Shown here: one piece after another, positions 47,307 to 58,867 of the stretch
How the letters are laid out: each line of letters opens with the position of its first letter
Position numbering within the stretch: position 1 is the first letter of the stretch
NCBI RefSeq assembly: GCF_947623445.1
Contig: NC_135243.1
Span: 18,236,479-18,300,478, forward strand
DNA length: 64,000 bases
From: Clavelina lepadiformis
Lineage: Eukaryota > Chordata > Ascidiacea > Aplousobranchia > Clavelinidae
Reading direction: 5' to 3'
Position numbers and translations under genes: made by a program
Notes under the pieces: generated by a model
The model's input: the letters and a program-made list of their open reading frames with translations, nothing else
The model's database searches: none
What the model was told of the DNA's origin: nothing

Positions 47307-47423
47307 GCTTACAACACCCGGTATTCCCAGGCGGTCACCCATCCAAGTACTAACCGGGCCCGAGGTTGTTTACTTCCGAGATCGAACGAGATCGGGTCTA
47401 CTCAACCTGGTATGGTCGTAAGC
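47307..47423 (-). pseudogene. 5S copy 207, box A deletion class, C63 normal
   Basis: 117 bp, with C3T and ordinary C63; the duplicate of copy 177 at +6,864 bp. Confidence 0.7.
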
Positions 47424-48910
47424 GATTTCAAAAGAAAGAAAATGGCTTTTTCAATTATAATTCGATTGCAGAGGAAATTCAAAACTCAAACAGTTGCTAG
47501 AAATTTGATTGAAATATACAGCATGACTAAAATGCTTACAACACCCGGTATTCCCAGGCGGTCACCCATCCAAGTACTAACCGGGCCCGAGGTTGCCTAA
47601 CTTCCGAGATCGAACGAGATCGGGTCTACTCAACCTGGTATAGTCGTAGGCGAATTCAAAAGAAAGAAAATGGCCTTTTCAATTATAATTCGATTGCATA
47701 GGAAATTCAAAAGCGCAAACAGTTGCTAGAAATTTGATTGAAATATACAGCATGACTAAAATGCTTACAACACCCAGTATTCCCAGGCGGTCACCCATCC
47801 AAGTACTAACCGGGCCCGAGGTTGCTTAACTTCCGAGATCGAACGAGATCGGGTCTACTCAACCTGGTATGGTCGTAGGCGATTTCAAAAGAAAGAAAAT
47901 GGCTTTTTCAATTATAATTCGATTGCATTGGAAGTTTGACAAAGGCAAACAGTTGCTAGAAATTTGATTGAAAAATACAGCATGACTAAAATGCTTACAA
48001 CACCCGGTATTCCCAGGCGGTCACCCATCCAAGTACTAACCGGGCCCGAGGTTGCTTAACTTCCGAGATCGAACGAGATCGGGTCTACTCAACCTGGTAT
48101 GGTAGTAGGCGATTTCAAAAGAAAGACAATGGCTTTTTCAATTATAATTCGATTGCATAGGAAGTTTGACAACAGCAAACAGTTGCCAGAAATTTGATTG
48201 AAATATACAGCATGACTAAAATGCTTACAACACCCGGTATTCCCAGGCGGTCACCCATCCAAGTACTAACCGGGCCCGAGGTTGCCTAACTTCCGAGATC
48301 GAACGAGATCGGGTCTACTTAACCTGGTATGGTCGTAGGCGAATTCAAAAGAAAGAAAATGGCTTTTTCAATTATAATTCGATTGCATAGGAAATTCAAA
48401 AGCGCAAACAGTTGCTAGAAATTTGATTGAAATATACAGCATGACTAAAATGCTTACAACACCCGGTATTCCCAGGCGGTCACCCATCCAAGTACTAACC
48501 GGGCCCGAGGTTGCCTAACTTCCGAGATCGAACGAGATCGTGTCTACTCAACCTGGTATGGTCGTAGGCGAATTCAATAGAAAGAAAATGGCCTTTTCAA
48601 TTATAATTCGATTGCATAGGAAATTCAAAAGCGCAAACAGTTGCTAGAAATTTGATTGAAATATACAGCATGACTAAAATGCTTACAACACCCGGTATTC
48701 CCAGGCGGTCCCCCATCCAAGTACTAACCGGGCCCGAGGTTGCTTAACTTCCGAGATCGAACGAGATCGGGTCTACTCAACCTGGTATGGTCGTAGGCGA
48801 TTTCAAAAGAAAGAAAATGGCTTTTTCAATTATAATTCGATTGCATAGGAAGTTTGACAAAGGCAAACAGTTGCTATAAATTTGATTGAAATATACAGCA
48901 TGACTAAAAT

Positions 48911-49028
48911 GCTTACAACACCCGGTATTCCCAGGCGGTCACCCATCCAAGTACTAACCGGGCCCGAGGTTGCTTAACTTCCGAGATCGAACGAGATCGG
49001 GTCTACTCAACCTGGTATGGTAGAAGGC
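48911..49028 (-). rRNA. 5S copy 214 with GCCTTC 5' end
   Basis: A5T and G7T weaken helix I, and the upstream stretch is A-rich on the plus strand. The same form recurs at 51431 and 60355 through block duplication. Confidence 0.88.
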
Positions 49029-49827
49029 GATTTCAAAAAAAAGACAATGGCTTTTTCAATTATAATTCGATTGCATAGGAAGTTTGACAACAGCAAACAG
49101 TTGCCAGAAGTTTGATTGAAATATACAGCATGACAAAAATGCTTACAACACCCGGTATTCCCAGGCGGTCACCCATCCAAGTACTAACCTGGCCCTAGGT
49201 TGCTTAACTTCCGAGATCGAACGAGATCGGGTCTACTCAACCTGGAATGGTCGTAGGCGATTTCAAATAAAAGAAAATGGCCTTTTCAATTATAATTCGA
49301 TTGCATAGGAAGTTTGACAAAGGCAAACAGTTGCTATAAATTTGATTGAAATATACAGCATGACTAAAATGCTTACAACACCCGGTATTCCCAGGCGGTC
49401 ACCCATCCAAGTACTAACCGGGCCCGAGGTTGCTTAACTTCCGAGATCGAACGACATCGGGTCCACTCAACCTGGTATGGTCGTAGGCGATTTCAAAAGA
49501 AAGAAAATGGCCTTTTCAATTATAATTCGATTGCATAGGAAGTTTGACAAAGGCAAACAGTTGCTAGAAATTTGATTGAAATATACAGCATGACTAAAAT
49601 GCTTACAACACCCGGTATTCCCAGGCGGTCACCCATCCAAGTACTAACCGGGCCAGAGGTTGCTTAACTTCCGAGATCGAACGAGATCGGATCTACTCAA
49701 CCTGGAATGGTCGTAGGCGATTTCAAAAAAAAAAATGGCCTTTTCAATTATAATTCGATTGCATAGGAAATTCAAAAACGCAAACAGTTGCTATAAATTT
49801 GATTGAAATATAGTGCATGACCAAAAT

Positions 49828-49944
49828 GCTTACAACACCCGGTATTCCCAGGCGGTCACCCATCCAAGTACTAACCGGGCCCTAGGTTGTTTACTTCCGA
49901 GATCGAACGAGATCGGGTCTACTCAACCTGGTATGGTTGTAGGC
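49828..49944 (-). pseudogene. 5S copy 218, box A deletion class, C3 normal
   Basis: 117 bp with C63A, but base 3 is C and base 8 is changed (GGTTGTAGGC on the plus strand). It returns at 52348. Confidence 0.7.
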
Positions 49945-50055
49945 GATTTCAAAAAAAAGAAAATGGCCTTTTCAATTATAATTCGATTGCATAGGAAATT
50001 CAAAAACGCAAACAGTTGCTATAAATTTGATTGAAATATAGTGCATGACTAAAAT

Positions 50056-50172
50056 GCTTACAACACCCGGTATTCCCAGGCGGTCACCCATCCAAGTACT
50101 AACCGGGCCCGAGGTTGTTTACTTCCGAGATCGAACGAGATCGGGTCTACTCAACCTGGTATGGTCGTAAGC
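50056..50172 (-). pseudogene. 5S copy 219, box A deletion class, C63 normal
   Basis: 117 bp with C3T; adjacent to copy 218, so two deleted genes stand in a row. Confidence 0.7.
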
Positions 50173-52347
50173 GATTTCAAAAGAAAGAAAATGGCTTTTT
50201 CAATTATAATTCGATTGCAGAGGAAATTCAAAACTCAAACAGTTGCTAGAAATTTGATTGAAATATACAGCATGACTAAAATGCTTACAACACCCGGTAT
50301 TCCCAGGCGGTCACCCATACAAGTACTAACCGGGCCCGAGGTTGCTTAACTTCCGAGATCGAACGAGATCGGGTCTACTCAACCTGGTATGGTCGTAGGC
50401 GATTTCAAAAGAAAGAAAATGGCTTTTTCAATTATAATTCGATTGCATAGGAAGTTTGACAAAGGCAAACAGTTGCTATAAATTTGATTGAAATATACAG
50501 CATGACTAAAATGCTTACAACACCCGGTATTCCCAGGCGGTCACCCATCCAAGTACTAACCGGGCCCGAGGTTGCTTAACTTCCGAGATCGAACGAGATC
50601 GGGTCTACTCAACCTGGTATGGTAGTAAGCGATTTCAAAAGAAAGACAATGGCTTTTTCAATTATAATTCGATTGCATAGGAAGTTTGACAACAGCAAAC
50701 AGTTGCCAGAAATTTGATTGAAATATACAGCATGACTAAAATGCTTACAACACCCGGTATTCCCAGGCGGTCACCCATCCAAGTACTAACCGGGCCCGAG
50801 GTTGCCTAACTTCCGAGATCGAACGAGATCGGGTCTACTTAACCTGGTATGGTCGTAGGCGAATTCAAAAGAAAGAAAATGGCTTTTTCAATTATAATTC
50901 GATTGCATAGGAAATTCAAAAGCGCAAACAGTTGCTAGAAATTTGATTGAAATATACAGCATGACTAAAATGCTTACAACACCCGGTATTCCCAGGCGGT
51001 CACCCATCCAAGTACTAACCGGGCCCGAGGTTGCCTAACTTCCGAGATCGAACGAGATCGTGTCTACTCAACCTGGTATGGTCGTAGGCGAATTCAATAG
51101 AAAGAAAATGGCCTTTTCAATTATAATTCGATTGCATAGGAAATTCAAAAGCGCAAACAGTTGCTAGAAATTTGATTGAAATATACAGCATGACTAAAAT
51201 GCTTACAACACCCGGTATTCCCAGGCGGTCCCCCATCCAAGTACTAACCGGGCCCGAGGTTGCTTAACTTCCGAGATCGAACGAGATCGGGTCTACTCAA
51301 CCTGGTATGGTCGTAGGCGATTTCAAAAGAAAGAAAATGGCTTTTTCAATTATAATTCGATTGCATAGGAAGTTTGACAAAGGCAAACAGTTGCTATAAA
51401 TTTGATTAAAATATACAGCATGACTAAAATGCTTACAACACCCGGTATTCCCAGGCGGTCACCCATCCAAGTACTAACCGGGCCCGAGGTTGCTTAACTT
51501 CCGAGATCGAACGAGATCGGGTCTACTCAACCTGGTATGGTAGAAGGCGATTTCAAAAAAAAGACAATGGCTTTTTCAATTATAATTCGATTGCATAGGA
51601 AGTTTGACAACAGCAAACAGTTGCCAGAAGTTTGATTGAAATATACAGCATGACAAAAATGCTTACAACACCCGGTATTCCCAGGCGGTCACCCATCCAA
51701 GTACTAACCTGGCCCTAGGTTGCTTAACTTCCGAGATCGAACGAGATCGGGTCTACTCAACCTGGAATGGTCGTAGGCGATTTCAAATAAAAGAAAATGG
51801 CCTTTTCAATTATATTTCGATTGCATAGGAAGTTTGACAAAGGCAAACAGTTGCTATAAATTTGATTGAAATATACAGCATGACTAAAATGCTTACAACA
51901 CCCGGTATTCCCAGGCGGTCACCCATCCAAGTACTAACCGGGCCCGAGGTTGCTTAACTTCCGAGATCGAACGACATCGGGTCCACTCAACCTGGTATGG
52001 TCGTAGGCGATTTCAAAAGAAAGAAAATGGCCTTTTCAATTATAATTCGATTGCATAGGAAGTTTGACAAAGGCAAACAGTTGCTAGAAATTTGATTGAA
52101 ATATACAGCATGACTAAAATGCTTACAACACCCGTTATTCCCAGGCGGTCACCCATCCAAGTACTAACCGGGCCAGAGGTTGCTTAACTTCCGAGATCGA
52201 ACGAGATCGGATCTACTCAACCTGGAATGGTCGTAGGCGATTTCAAAAAAAAAAATGGCCTTTTCAATTATAATTCGATTGCATAGGAAATTCAAAAACG
52301 CAAACAGTTGCTATAAATTTGATTGAAATATAGTGCATGACCAAAAT

Positions 52348-52464
52348 GCTTACAACACCCGGTATTCCCAGGCGGTCACCCATCCAAGTACTAACCGGGC
52401 CCTAGGTTGTTTACTTCCGAGATCGAACGAGATCGGGTCTACTCAACCTGGTATGGTTGTAGGC
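52348..52464 (-). pseudogene. 5S copy 229, box A deletion class, C3 normal
   Basis: 117 bp; the 11-unit duplicate of copy 218 (+2,520 bp). Confidence 0.7.
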
Positions 52465-52575
52465 GATTTCAAAAAAAAGAAAATGGCCTTTTCAATTATA
52501 ATTCGATTGCATAGGAAATTCAAAAACGCAAACAGTTGCTATAAATTTGATTGAAATATAGTGCATGACTAAAAT

Positions 52576-52692
52576 GCTTACAACACCCGGTATTCCCAGG
52601 CGGTCACCCATCCAAGTACTAACCGGGCCCGAGGTTGTTTACTTCCGAGATCGAACGAGATCGGGTCTACTCAACCTGGTATGGTCGTAAGC
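52576..52692 (-). pseudogene. 5S copy 230, box A deletion class, C63 normal
   Basis: 117 bp; the 11-unit duplicate of copy 219. Confidence 0.7.
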
Positions 52693-52803
52693 GATTTCAA
52701 AAGAAAGAAAATGGCTTTTTCAATTATAATTCGATTGCAGAGGAAATTCAAAAACGCAAACAGTTGCTATAAATTTGATTGAAATATAGTGCATGACTAA
52801 AAT

Positions 52804-52920
52804 GCTTACAACACCCGGTATTCCCAGGCGGTCACCCATCCAAGTACTAACCGGGCCCTAGGTTGTTTACTTCCGAGATCGAACGAGATCGGGTCTACTC
52901 AACCTGGTATGGTCGTAAGC
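52804..52920 (-). pseudogene. 5S copy 231, box A deletion class
   Basis: 117 bp with C63A and C3T; third in a row of three deleted genes, after which the series departs from the 48-50 kb block. Confidence 0.7.
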
Positions 52921-53719
52921 GATTTCAAAAGAAAGAAAATGGCTTTTTCAATTATAATTCGATTGCATAGGAAATTCAAAAGCGCAAACAGTTGCTAGAA
53001 ATTTGATTGAAATATTCAGCATGACTAAAATGCTTACAACACCCGGTATTCCCAGGCGGTCACCCATACAAGTACGAACCGGGCCCGAGGTTGCTTAACT
53101 TCCGAGATCGAACGAGATCGGGTCTACTCAACCTGGTATGGTCGTAGGCGATTTCAAAAGAAAGAAAATGGCCTTTTCAATTATAATTCGATTGCATAGG
53201 AAGTTTGACAAAGGCAAACAGTTGCTAGAAATTTGATTGAAATATACAGCATGACTAAAATGCTTACAACACCCGGTATTCCCAGGCGGTCACCCATCCA
53301 AGTACTAACCGGGCCCGAGGTTGCTTAACTTCCGAGATCGAACGAGATCGGGTCTACTCAACCTGGTATGGTCGTAGGCGATTTCAAAAGAAAGAAAATG
53401 GCCTTTTCAATTATAATTCGATTGCATAGGAAATTCAAAACTCAAACAGTTGCTATAAATTTGATTGAAATATACAGCATGACTAAAATGCTTACAACAC
53501 CCGGTATTCCCAGGCGGTCACCCATCCAAGTACTAACCGGGCCCGAGGTTGCTTAACTTCCGAGATCGAACGAGATCGGGTCTACTCAACCTGGTATGGT
53601 CGTAGGCGATTTCAAAAGAAAGAAAGTGTCCTTTTCAATTATAATTCGATTCCATAGGAAGTTTGACAAGGGCAAACAGTTGCTATAAATTTGATTGAAA
53701 TATAGAGCATGACTAAAAT

Positions 53720-53837
53720 GTTTACAACACCCGGTATTCCCAGGCGGTCACCCATACAAGTACTAACCGGGCCCGAGGTTGCTTAACTTCCGAGATCGAA
53801 CGAGATCGGGTCTACTCAACCTGGTATGGTAGTAGTT
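53720..53837 (-). rRNA. 5S copy 235, both helix I strands altered
   Basis: The 5' end is AACTACTACC and the 3' end GTAAAC, so pairs 1-118 to 3-116 and 7-112 are weakened. It may be a pseudogene; the body of the gene is intact. Confidence 0.8.
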
Positions 53838-53949
53838 GATTTCAAAAGAAAAAAAATGGCTTTTTCAATTATAATTCGATTGCATAGGAGGTTTGACAAA
53901 GGCAAACAGTTGCTATAAATTTGATTGAAATATACAGCATGACTAAAAT

Positions 53950-54057
53950 GCTTACAACACCCGGTATTCCCAGGCGGTCACCCATCCAAGTACTAACCGG
54001 GCCCGAGGTTGCCTAACTTCCGAGATCGGGTCTACTCAACCTGGTATGGTCGTAGGC
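53950..54057 (-). pseudogene. 5S copy 236, 10-bp internal deletion
   Basis: 108 bp; the same surroundings as copy 188, including a left neighbour (53720) with the AACTAC 5' end. Confidence 0.85.
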
Positions 54058-55086
54058 GAATTCAAAAGAAAGAAAATGGCCTTTTCAATTATAATTCGAT
54101 TGCATAGGAAATTCAAAAGCGCAAACAGTTGCTAGAAATTTGATTGAAATATACAGCATGACTAAAATGCTTACAACACCCAGTATTCCCAGGCGGTCAC
54201 CCATCCAAGTACTAACCGGGCCCGAGGTTGCTTAACTTCCGAGATCGAACGAGATCGGGTCTACTCAACCTGGTATGGTCGTAGGCGATTTCAAAAGAAA
54301 GAAAATGGCTTTTTCAATTATAATTCGATTGCATTGGAAGTTTGACAAAGGCAAACAGTTGCTAGAAATTTGATTGAAAAATACAGCATGACTAAAATGC
54401 TTACAACACCCGGTATTCCCAGGCGGTCACCCATCCAAGTACTAACCGGGCCCGAGGTTGCTTAACTTCCGAGATCGAACGAGATCGGGTCTACTCAACC
54501 TGGTATGGTAGTAGGCGATTTCAAAAGAAAGACAATGGCTTTTTCAATTATAATTCGATTGCATAGGAAGTTTGACAACAGCAAACAGTTGCCAGAAATT
54601 TGATTGAAATATACAGCATGACTAAAATGCTTACAACACCCGGTATTCCCAGGCGGTCACCCATCCAAGTACTAACCGGGCCCGAGGTTGCCTAACTTCC
54701 GAGATCGAACGAGATCGGGTCTACTTAACCTGGTATGGTCGTAGGCGAATTCAAAAGAAAGAAAATGGCTTTTTCAATTATAATTCGATTGCATAGGAAA
54801 TTCAAAAGCGCAAACAGTTGCTAGAAATTTGATTGAAATATACAGCATGACTAAAATGCTTACAACACCCGGTATTCCCAGGCGGTCACCCATCCAAGTA
54901 CTAACCGGGCCCGAGGTTGCCTAACTTCCGAGATCGAACGAGATCGTGTCTACTCAACCTGGTATGGTCGTAGGCGAATTCAATAGAAAGAAAATGGCCT
55001 TTTCAATTATAATTCGATTGCATAGGAAATTCAAAAGTGCAAACAGTTGCTAGAAATTTGATTGAAATATACAGCATGACTAAAAT

Positions 55087-55204
55087 GCTTACAACACCCG
55101 GTATTCCCAGGCGGTCCCCCATCCAAGTACTAACCGGGCCCGAGGTTGCTTAACTTCCGAGATCGAACGAGATCGGGTCTACTCAACCTGGTATGGTCGT
55201 AAGC
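55087..55204 (-). rRNA. 5S rRNA gene copy 241, helix I closed by C3T, otherwise intact
   Basis: Full length with U3-A116 paired; the only other change from the reference is T88G. The low-coordinate part matches T88G genes such as 54.. kb relatives at 48681 and 51201, while the 5' part matches the C3T lineage, so it looks like a recombinant. Duplicated at 57606. Confidence 0.93.
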
Positions 55205-56231
55205 GATTTCAAAAGAAAGAAAATGGCTTTTTCAATTATAATTCGATTGCATAGGAAATTCAAAAAAGAAACAGTTGCTAGAAATTTGATTGAAATATTC
55301 AGCATGACTAAAATGCTTACAACACCCGGTATTCCCAGGCGGTCACCCATACAAGTACTAACCGGGCCCGAGGTTGCTTAACTTCCGAGATCGAACGAGA
55401 TCGGGTCTACTCAACCTGGTATGGTCGTAGGCGATTTCAAAAGAAAGAAAATGGCCTTTTCAATTATAATTCGATTGCATAGGAAGTTTGACAAAGGCAA
55501 ACAGTTGCTAGAAATTTGATTGAAATATACAGCATGACTAAAATGCTTACAACACCCGGTATTCCCAGGCGGTCACCCATCCAAGTACTAACCGGGCCCG
55601 AGGTTGCTTAACTTCCGAGATCGAACGAGATCGGGTCTACTCAACCTGGTATGGTCGTAGGCGATTTCAAAAGAAAGAAAATGGCCTTTTCAATTATAAT
55701 TCGATTGCATAGGAAATTCAAAACTCAAACAGTTGCTATAAATTTGATTGAAATATACAGCATGACTAAAATGCTTACAACACCCGGTATTCCCAGGCGG
55801 TCCCCCATCCAAGTACTAACCGGGCCCGAGGTTGCTTAACTTCCGAGATCGAACGAGATCGGGTCTACTCAACCTGGTATGGTCGTAGGCGATTTCAAAA
55901 GAAAGAAAATGGCTTTTTCAATTATAATTCGATTGCATTGGAAGTTTGACAAAGGCAAACAGTTGCTAGAAATTTGATTGAAAAATACAGCATGACTAAA
56001 ATGCTTACAACACCCGGTATTCCCAGGCGGTCACACATCCAAGTACTAACCGGGCCCGAGGTTGCTTAACTTCCGAGATCGAACGAGATCGGGTCTACTC
56101 AACCTGGAATGGTCGTAGGCGATTTCAAAAAAAAGAAAATGGCCTTTTCAATTATAATTCGATTGCATAGGAAATTCAAAAACGCAAACAGTTGCTATAA
56201 ATTTGATTGAAATATAGTGCATGACTAAAAT

Positions 56232-56348
56232 GCTTACAACACCCGGTATTCCCAGGCGGTCACCCATCCAAGTACTAACCGGGCCCGAGGTTGTTTACTT
56301 CCGAGATCGAACGAGATCGGGTCTACTCAACCTGGTATGGTCGTAAGC
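56232..56348 (-). pseudogene. 5S copy 246, box A deletion class, C63 normal
   Basis: 117 bp with C3T; follows the G86T gene at 56003, as copies 177 and 207 follow theirs. Confidence 0.7.
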
Positions 56349-57605
56349 GATTTCAAAAGAAAGAAAATGGCTTTTTCAATTATAATTCGATTGCAGAGGA
56401 AATTCAAAACTCAAACAGTTGCTAGAAATTTGATTGAAATATACAGCATGACTAAAATGCTTACAACACCCGGTATTCCCAGGCGGTCACCCATCCAAGT
56501 ACTAACCGGGCCCGAGGTTGCCTAACTTCCGAGATCGAACGAGATCGGGTCTACTCAACCTGGTATGGTCGTAGGCGAATTCAAAAGAAAGAAAATGGCC
56601 TTTTCAATTATAATTCGATTGCAAAGGAAATTCAAAAGCGCAAACAGTTGCTAGAAATTTGATTGAAATATACAGCATGACTAAAATGCTTACAACACCC
56701 AGTATTCCCAGGCGGTCACCCATCCAAGTACTAACCGGGCCCGAGGTTGCTTAACTTCCGAGATCGAACGAGATCGGGTCTACTCAACCTGGTATGGTCG
56801 TAGGCGATTTCAAAAGAAAGAAAATGGCTTTTTCAATTATAATTCGATTGCATTGGAAGTTTGACAAAGGCAAACAGTTGCTAGAAATTTGATTGAAAAA
56901 TACAGCATGACTAAAATGCTTACAACACCCGGTATTCCCAGGCGGTCACCCATCCAAGTACTAACCGGGCCCGAGGTTGCTTAACTTCCGAGATCGAACG
57001 AGATCGGGTCTACTCAACCTGGTATGGTAGTAGGCGATTTCAAAAGAAAGACAATGGCTTTTTCAATTATAATTCGATTGCATAGGAAGTTTGACAACAG
57101 CAAACAGTTGCCAGAAATTTGATTGAAATATACAGCATGACTAAAATGCTTACAACACCCGGTATTCCCAGGCGGTCACCCATCCAAGTACTAACCGGGC
57201 CCGAGGTTGCCTAACTTCCGAGATCGAACGAGATCGGGTCTACTTAACCTGGTATGGTCGTAGGCGAATTCAAAAGAAAGAAAATGGCTTTTTCAATTAT
57301 AATTCGATTGCATAGGAAATTCAAAAGCGCAAACAGTTGCTAGAAATTTGATTGAAATATACAGCATGACTAAAATGCTTACAACACCCGGTATTCCCAG
57401 GCGGTCACCCATCCAAGTACTAACCGGGCCCGAGGTTGCCTAACTTCCGAGATCGAACGAGATCGTGTCTACTCAACCTGGTATGGTCGTAGGCGAATTC
57501 AATAGAAAGAAAATGGCCTTTTCAATTATAATTCGATTGCATAGGAAATTCAAAAGTGCAAACAGTTGCTAGAAATTTGATTGAAATATACAGCATGACT
57601 AAAAT

Positions 57606-57723
57606 GCTTACAACACCCGGTATTCCCAGGCGGTCCCCCATCCAAGTACTAACCGGGCCCGAGGTTGCTTAACTTCCGAGATCGAACGAGATCGGGTCTA
57701 CTCAACCTGGTATGGTCGTAAGC
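57606..57723 (-). rRNA. 5S rRNA gene copy 252, helix I closed by C3T, otherwise intact
   Basis: The duplicate of copy 241 (+2,519 bp) with the same C3T and T88G. With copy 241 it is the best-folding full-length gene in the C3T lineage. Confidence 0.93.
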
Positions 57724-58750
57724 GATTTCAAAAGAAAGAAAATGGCTTTTTCAATTATAATTCGATTGCATAGGAAATTCAAAAAAGAAACAGTTGCTAG
57801 AAATTTGATTGAAATATTCAGCATGACTAAAATGCTTACAACACCCGGTATTCCCAGGCGGTCACCCATACAAGTACTAACCGGGCCCGAGGTTGCTTAA
57901 CTTCCGAGATCGAACGAGATCGGGTCTACTCAACCTGGTATGGTCGTAGGCGATTTCAAAAGAAAGAAAATGGCCTTTTCAATTATAATTCGATTGCATA
58001 GGAAGTTTGACAAAGGCAAACAGTTGCTAGAAATTTGATTGAAATATACAGCATGACTAAAATGCTTACAACACCCGGTATTCCCAGGCGGTCACCCATC
58101 CAAGTACTAACCGGGCCCGAGGTTGCTTAACTTCCGAGATCGAACGAGATCGGGTCTACTCAACCTGGTATGGTCGTAGGCGATTTCAAAAGAAAGAAAA
58201 TGGCCTTTTCAATTATAATTCGATTGCATAGGAAATTCAAAACTCAAACAGTTGCTATAAATTTGATTGAAATATACAGCATGACTAAAATGCTTACAAC
58301 ACCCGGTATTCCCAGGCGGTCCCCCATCCAAGTACTAACCGGGCCCGAGGTTGCTTAACTTCCGAGATCGAACGAGATCGGGTCTACTCAACCTGGTATG
58401 GTCGTAGGCGATTTCAAAAGAAAGAAAATGGCTTTTTCAATTATAATTCGATTGCATTGGAAGTTTGACAAAGGCAAACAGTTGCTAGAAATTTGATTGA
58501 AAAATACAGCATGACTAAAATGCTTACAACACCCGGTATTCCCAGGCGGTCACACATCCAAGTACTAACCGGGCCCGAGGTTGCTTAACTTCCGAGATCG
58601 AACGAGATCGGGTCTACTCAACCTGGAATGGTCGTAGGCGATTTCAAAAAAAAGAAAATGGCCTTTTCAATTATAATTCGATTGCATAGGAAATTCAAAA
58701 ACGCAAACAGTTGCTATAAATTTGATTGAAATATAGTGCATGACTAAAAT

Positions 58751-58867
58751 GCTTACAACACCCGGTATTCCCAGGCGGTCACCCATCCAAGTACTAACCG
58801 GGCCCGAGGTTGTTTACTTCCGAGATCGAACGAGATCGGGTCTACTCAACCTGGTATGGTCGTAAGC
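58751..58867 (-). pseudogene. 5S copy 257, box A deletion class, C63 normal
   Basis: 117 bp with C3T; the duplicate of copy 246 at +2,519 bp. Confidence 0.7.

Larger units (their letters stand above)
37697..47423. repeat. 31-unit duplication with a one-unit indel
   Basis: Genes 37697 to 39298 recur at +7,092 bp (44789 to 46390). Genes 39756 to 40443 recur at +6,864 bp (46620 to 47307). The gene at 39526 has no partner, so one unit was gained on the left or lost on the right. Confidence 0.88.
45018..50630 (-). rRNA. 5S rRNA genes, copies 197-221
   Basis: Genes start at 45018 (117 bp), 45245, 45475, 45704, 45934, 46163 (117), 46390, 46620, 46848, 47078, 47307 (117), 47534, 47763, 47993, 48223, 48452, 48681, 48911, 49141, 49371, 49601, 49828 (117), 50056 (117), 50283 and 50513; the rest are 118 bp. 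Copies 197-207 repeat copies 166-177 with one unit missing. The gene at 45934 has a changed 3' end (GTAATC). The gene at 48911 begins GCCTTC, which breaks helix I, and recurs at 51431 and 60355. Confidence 0.95.
48223..52692. repeat. 11-unit tandem duplication, offset 2,520 bp, third copy at +11,444 bp
   Basis: Genes 48223, 48452, 48681, 48911, 49141, 49371, 49601, 49828 and 50056 recur at +2,520 bp. The first eight also recur at 59667-61272 (+11,444 bp). Private marks are the TAGAAGGC 5' end and the T5 terminator with ACCTGGCCC change. Confidence 0.9.
50743..54057 (-). rRNA. 5S rRNA genes, copies 222-236
   Basis: Genes start at 50743, 50972, 51201, 51431, 51661, 51891, 52121, 52348 (117 bp), 52576 (117), 52804 (117), 53032, 53262, 53490, 53720 and 53950 (108); the rest are 118 bp. 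Copies 222-230 repeat copies 211-219 at +2,520 bp. Three box A deletion genes stand side by side at 52348-52920. Confidence 0.95.
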
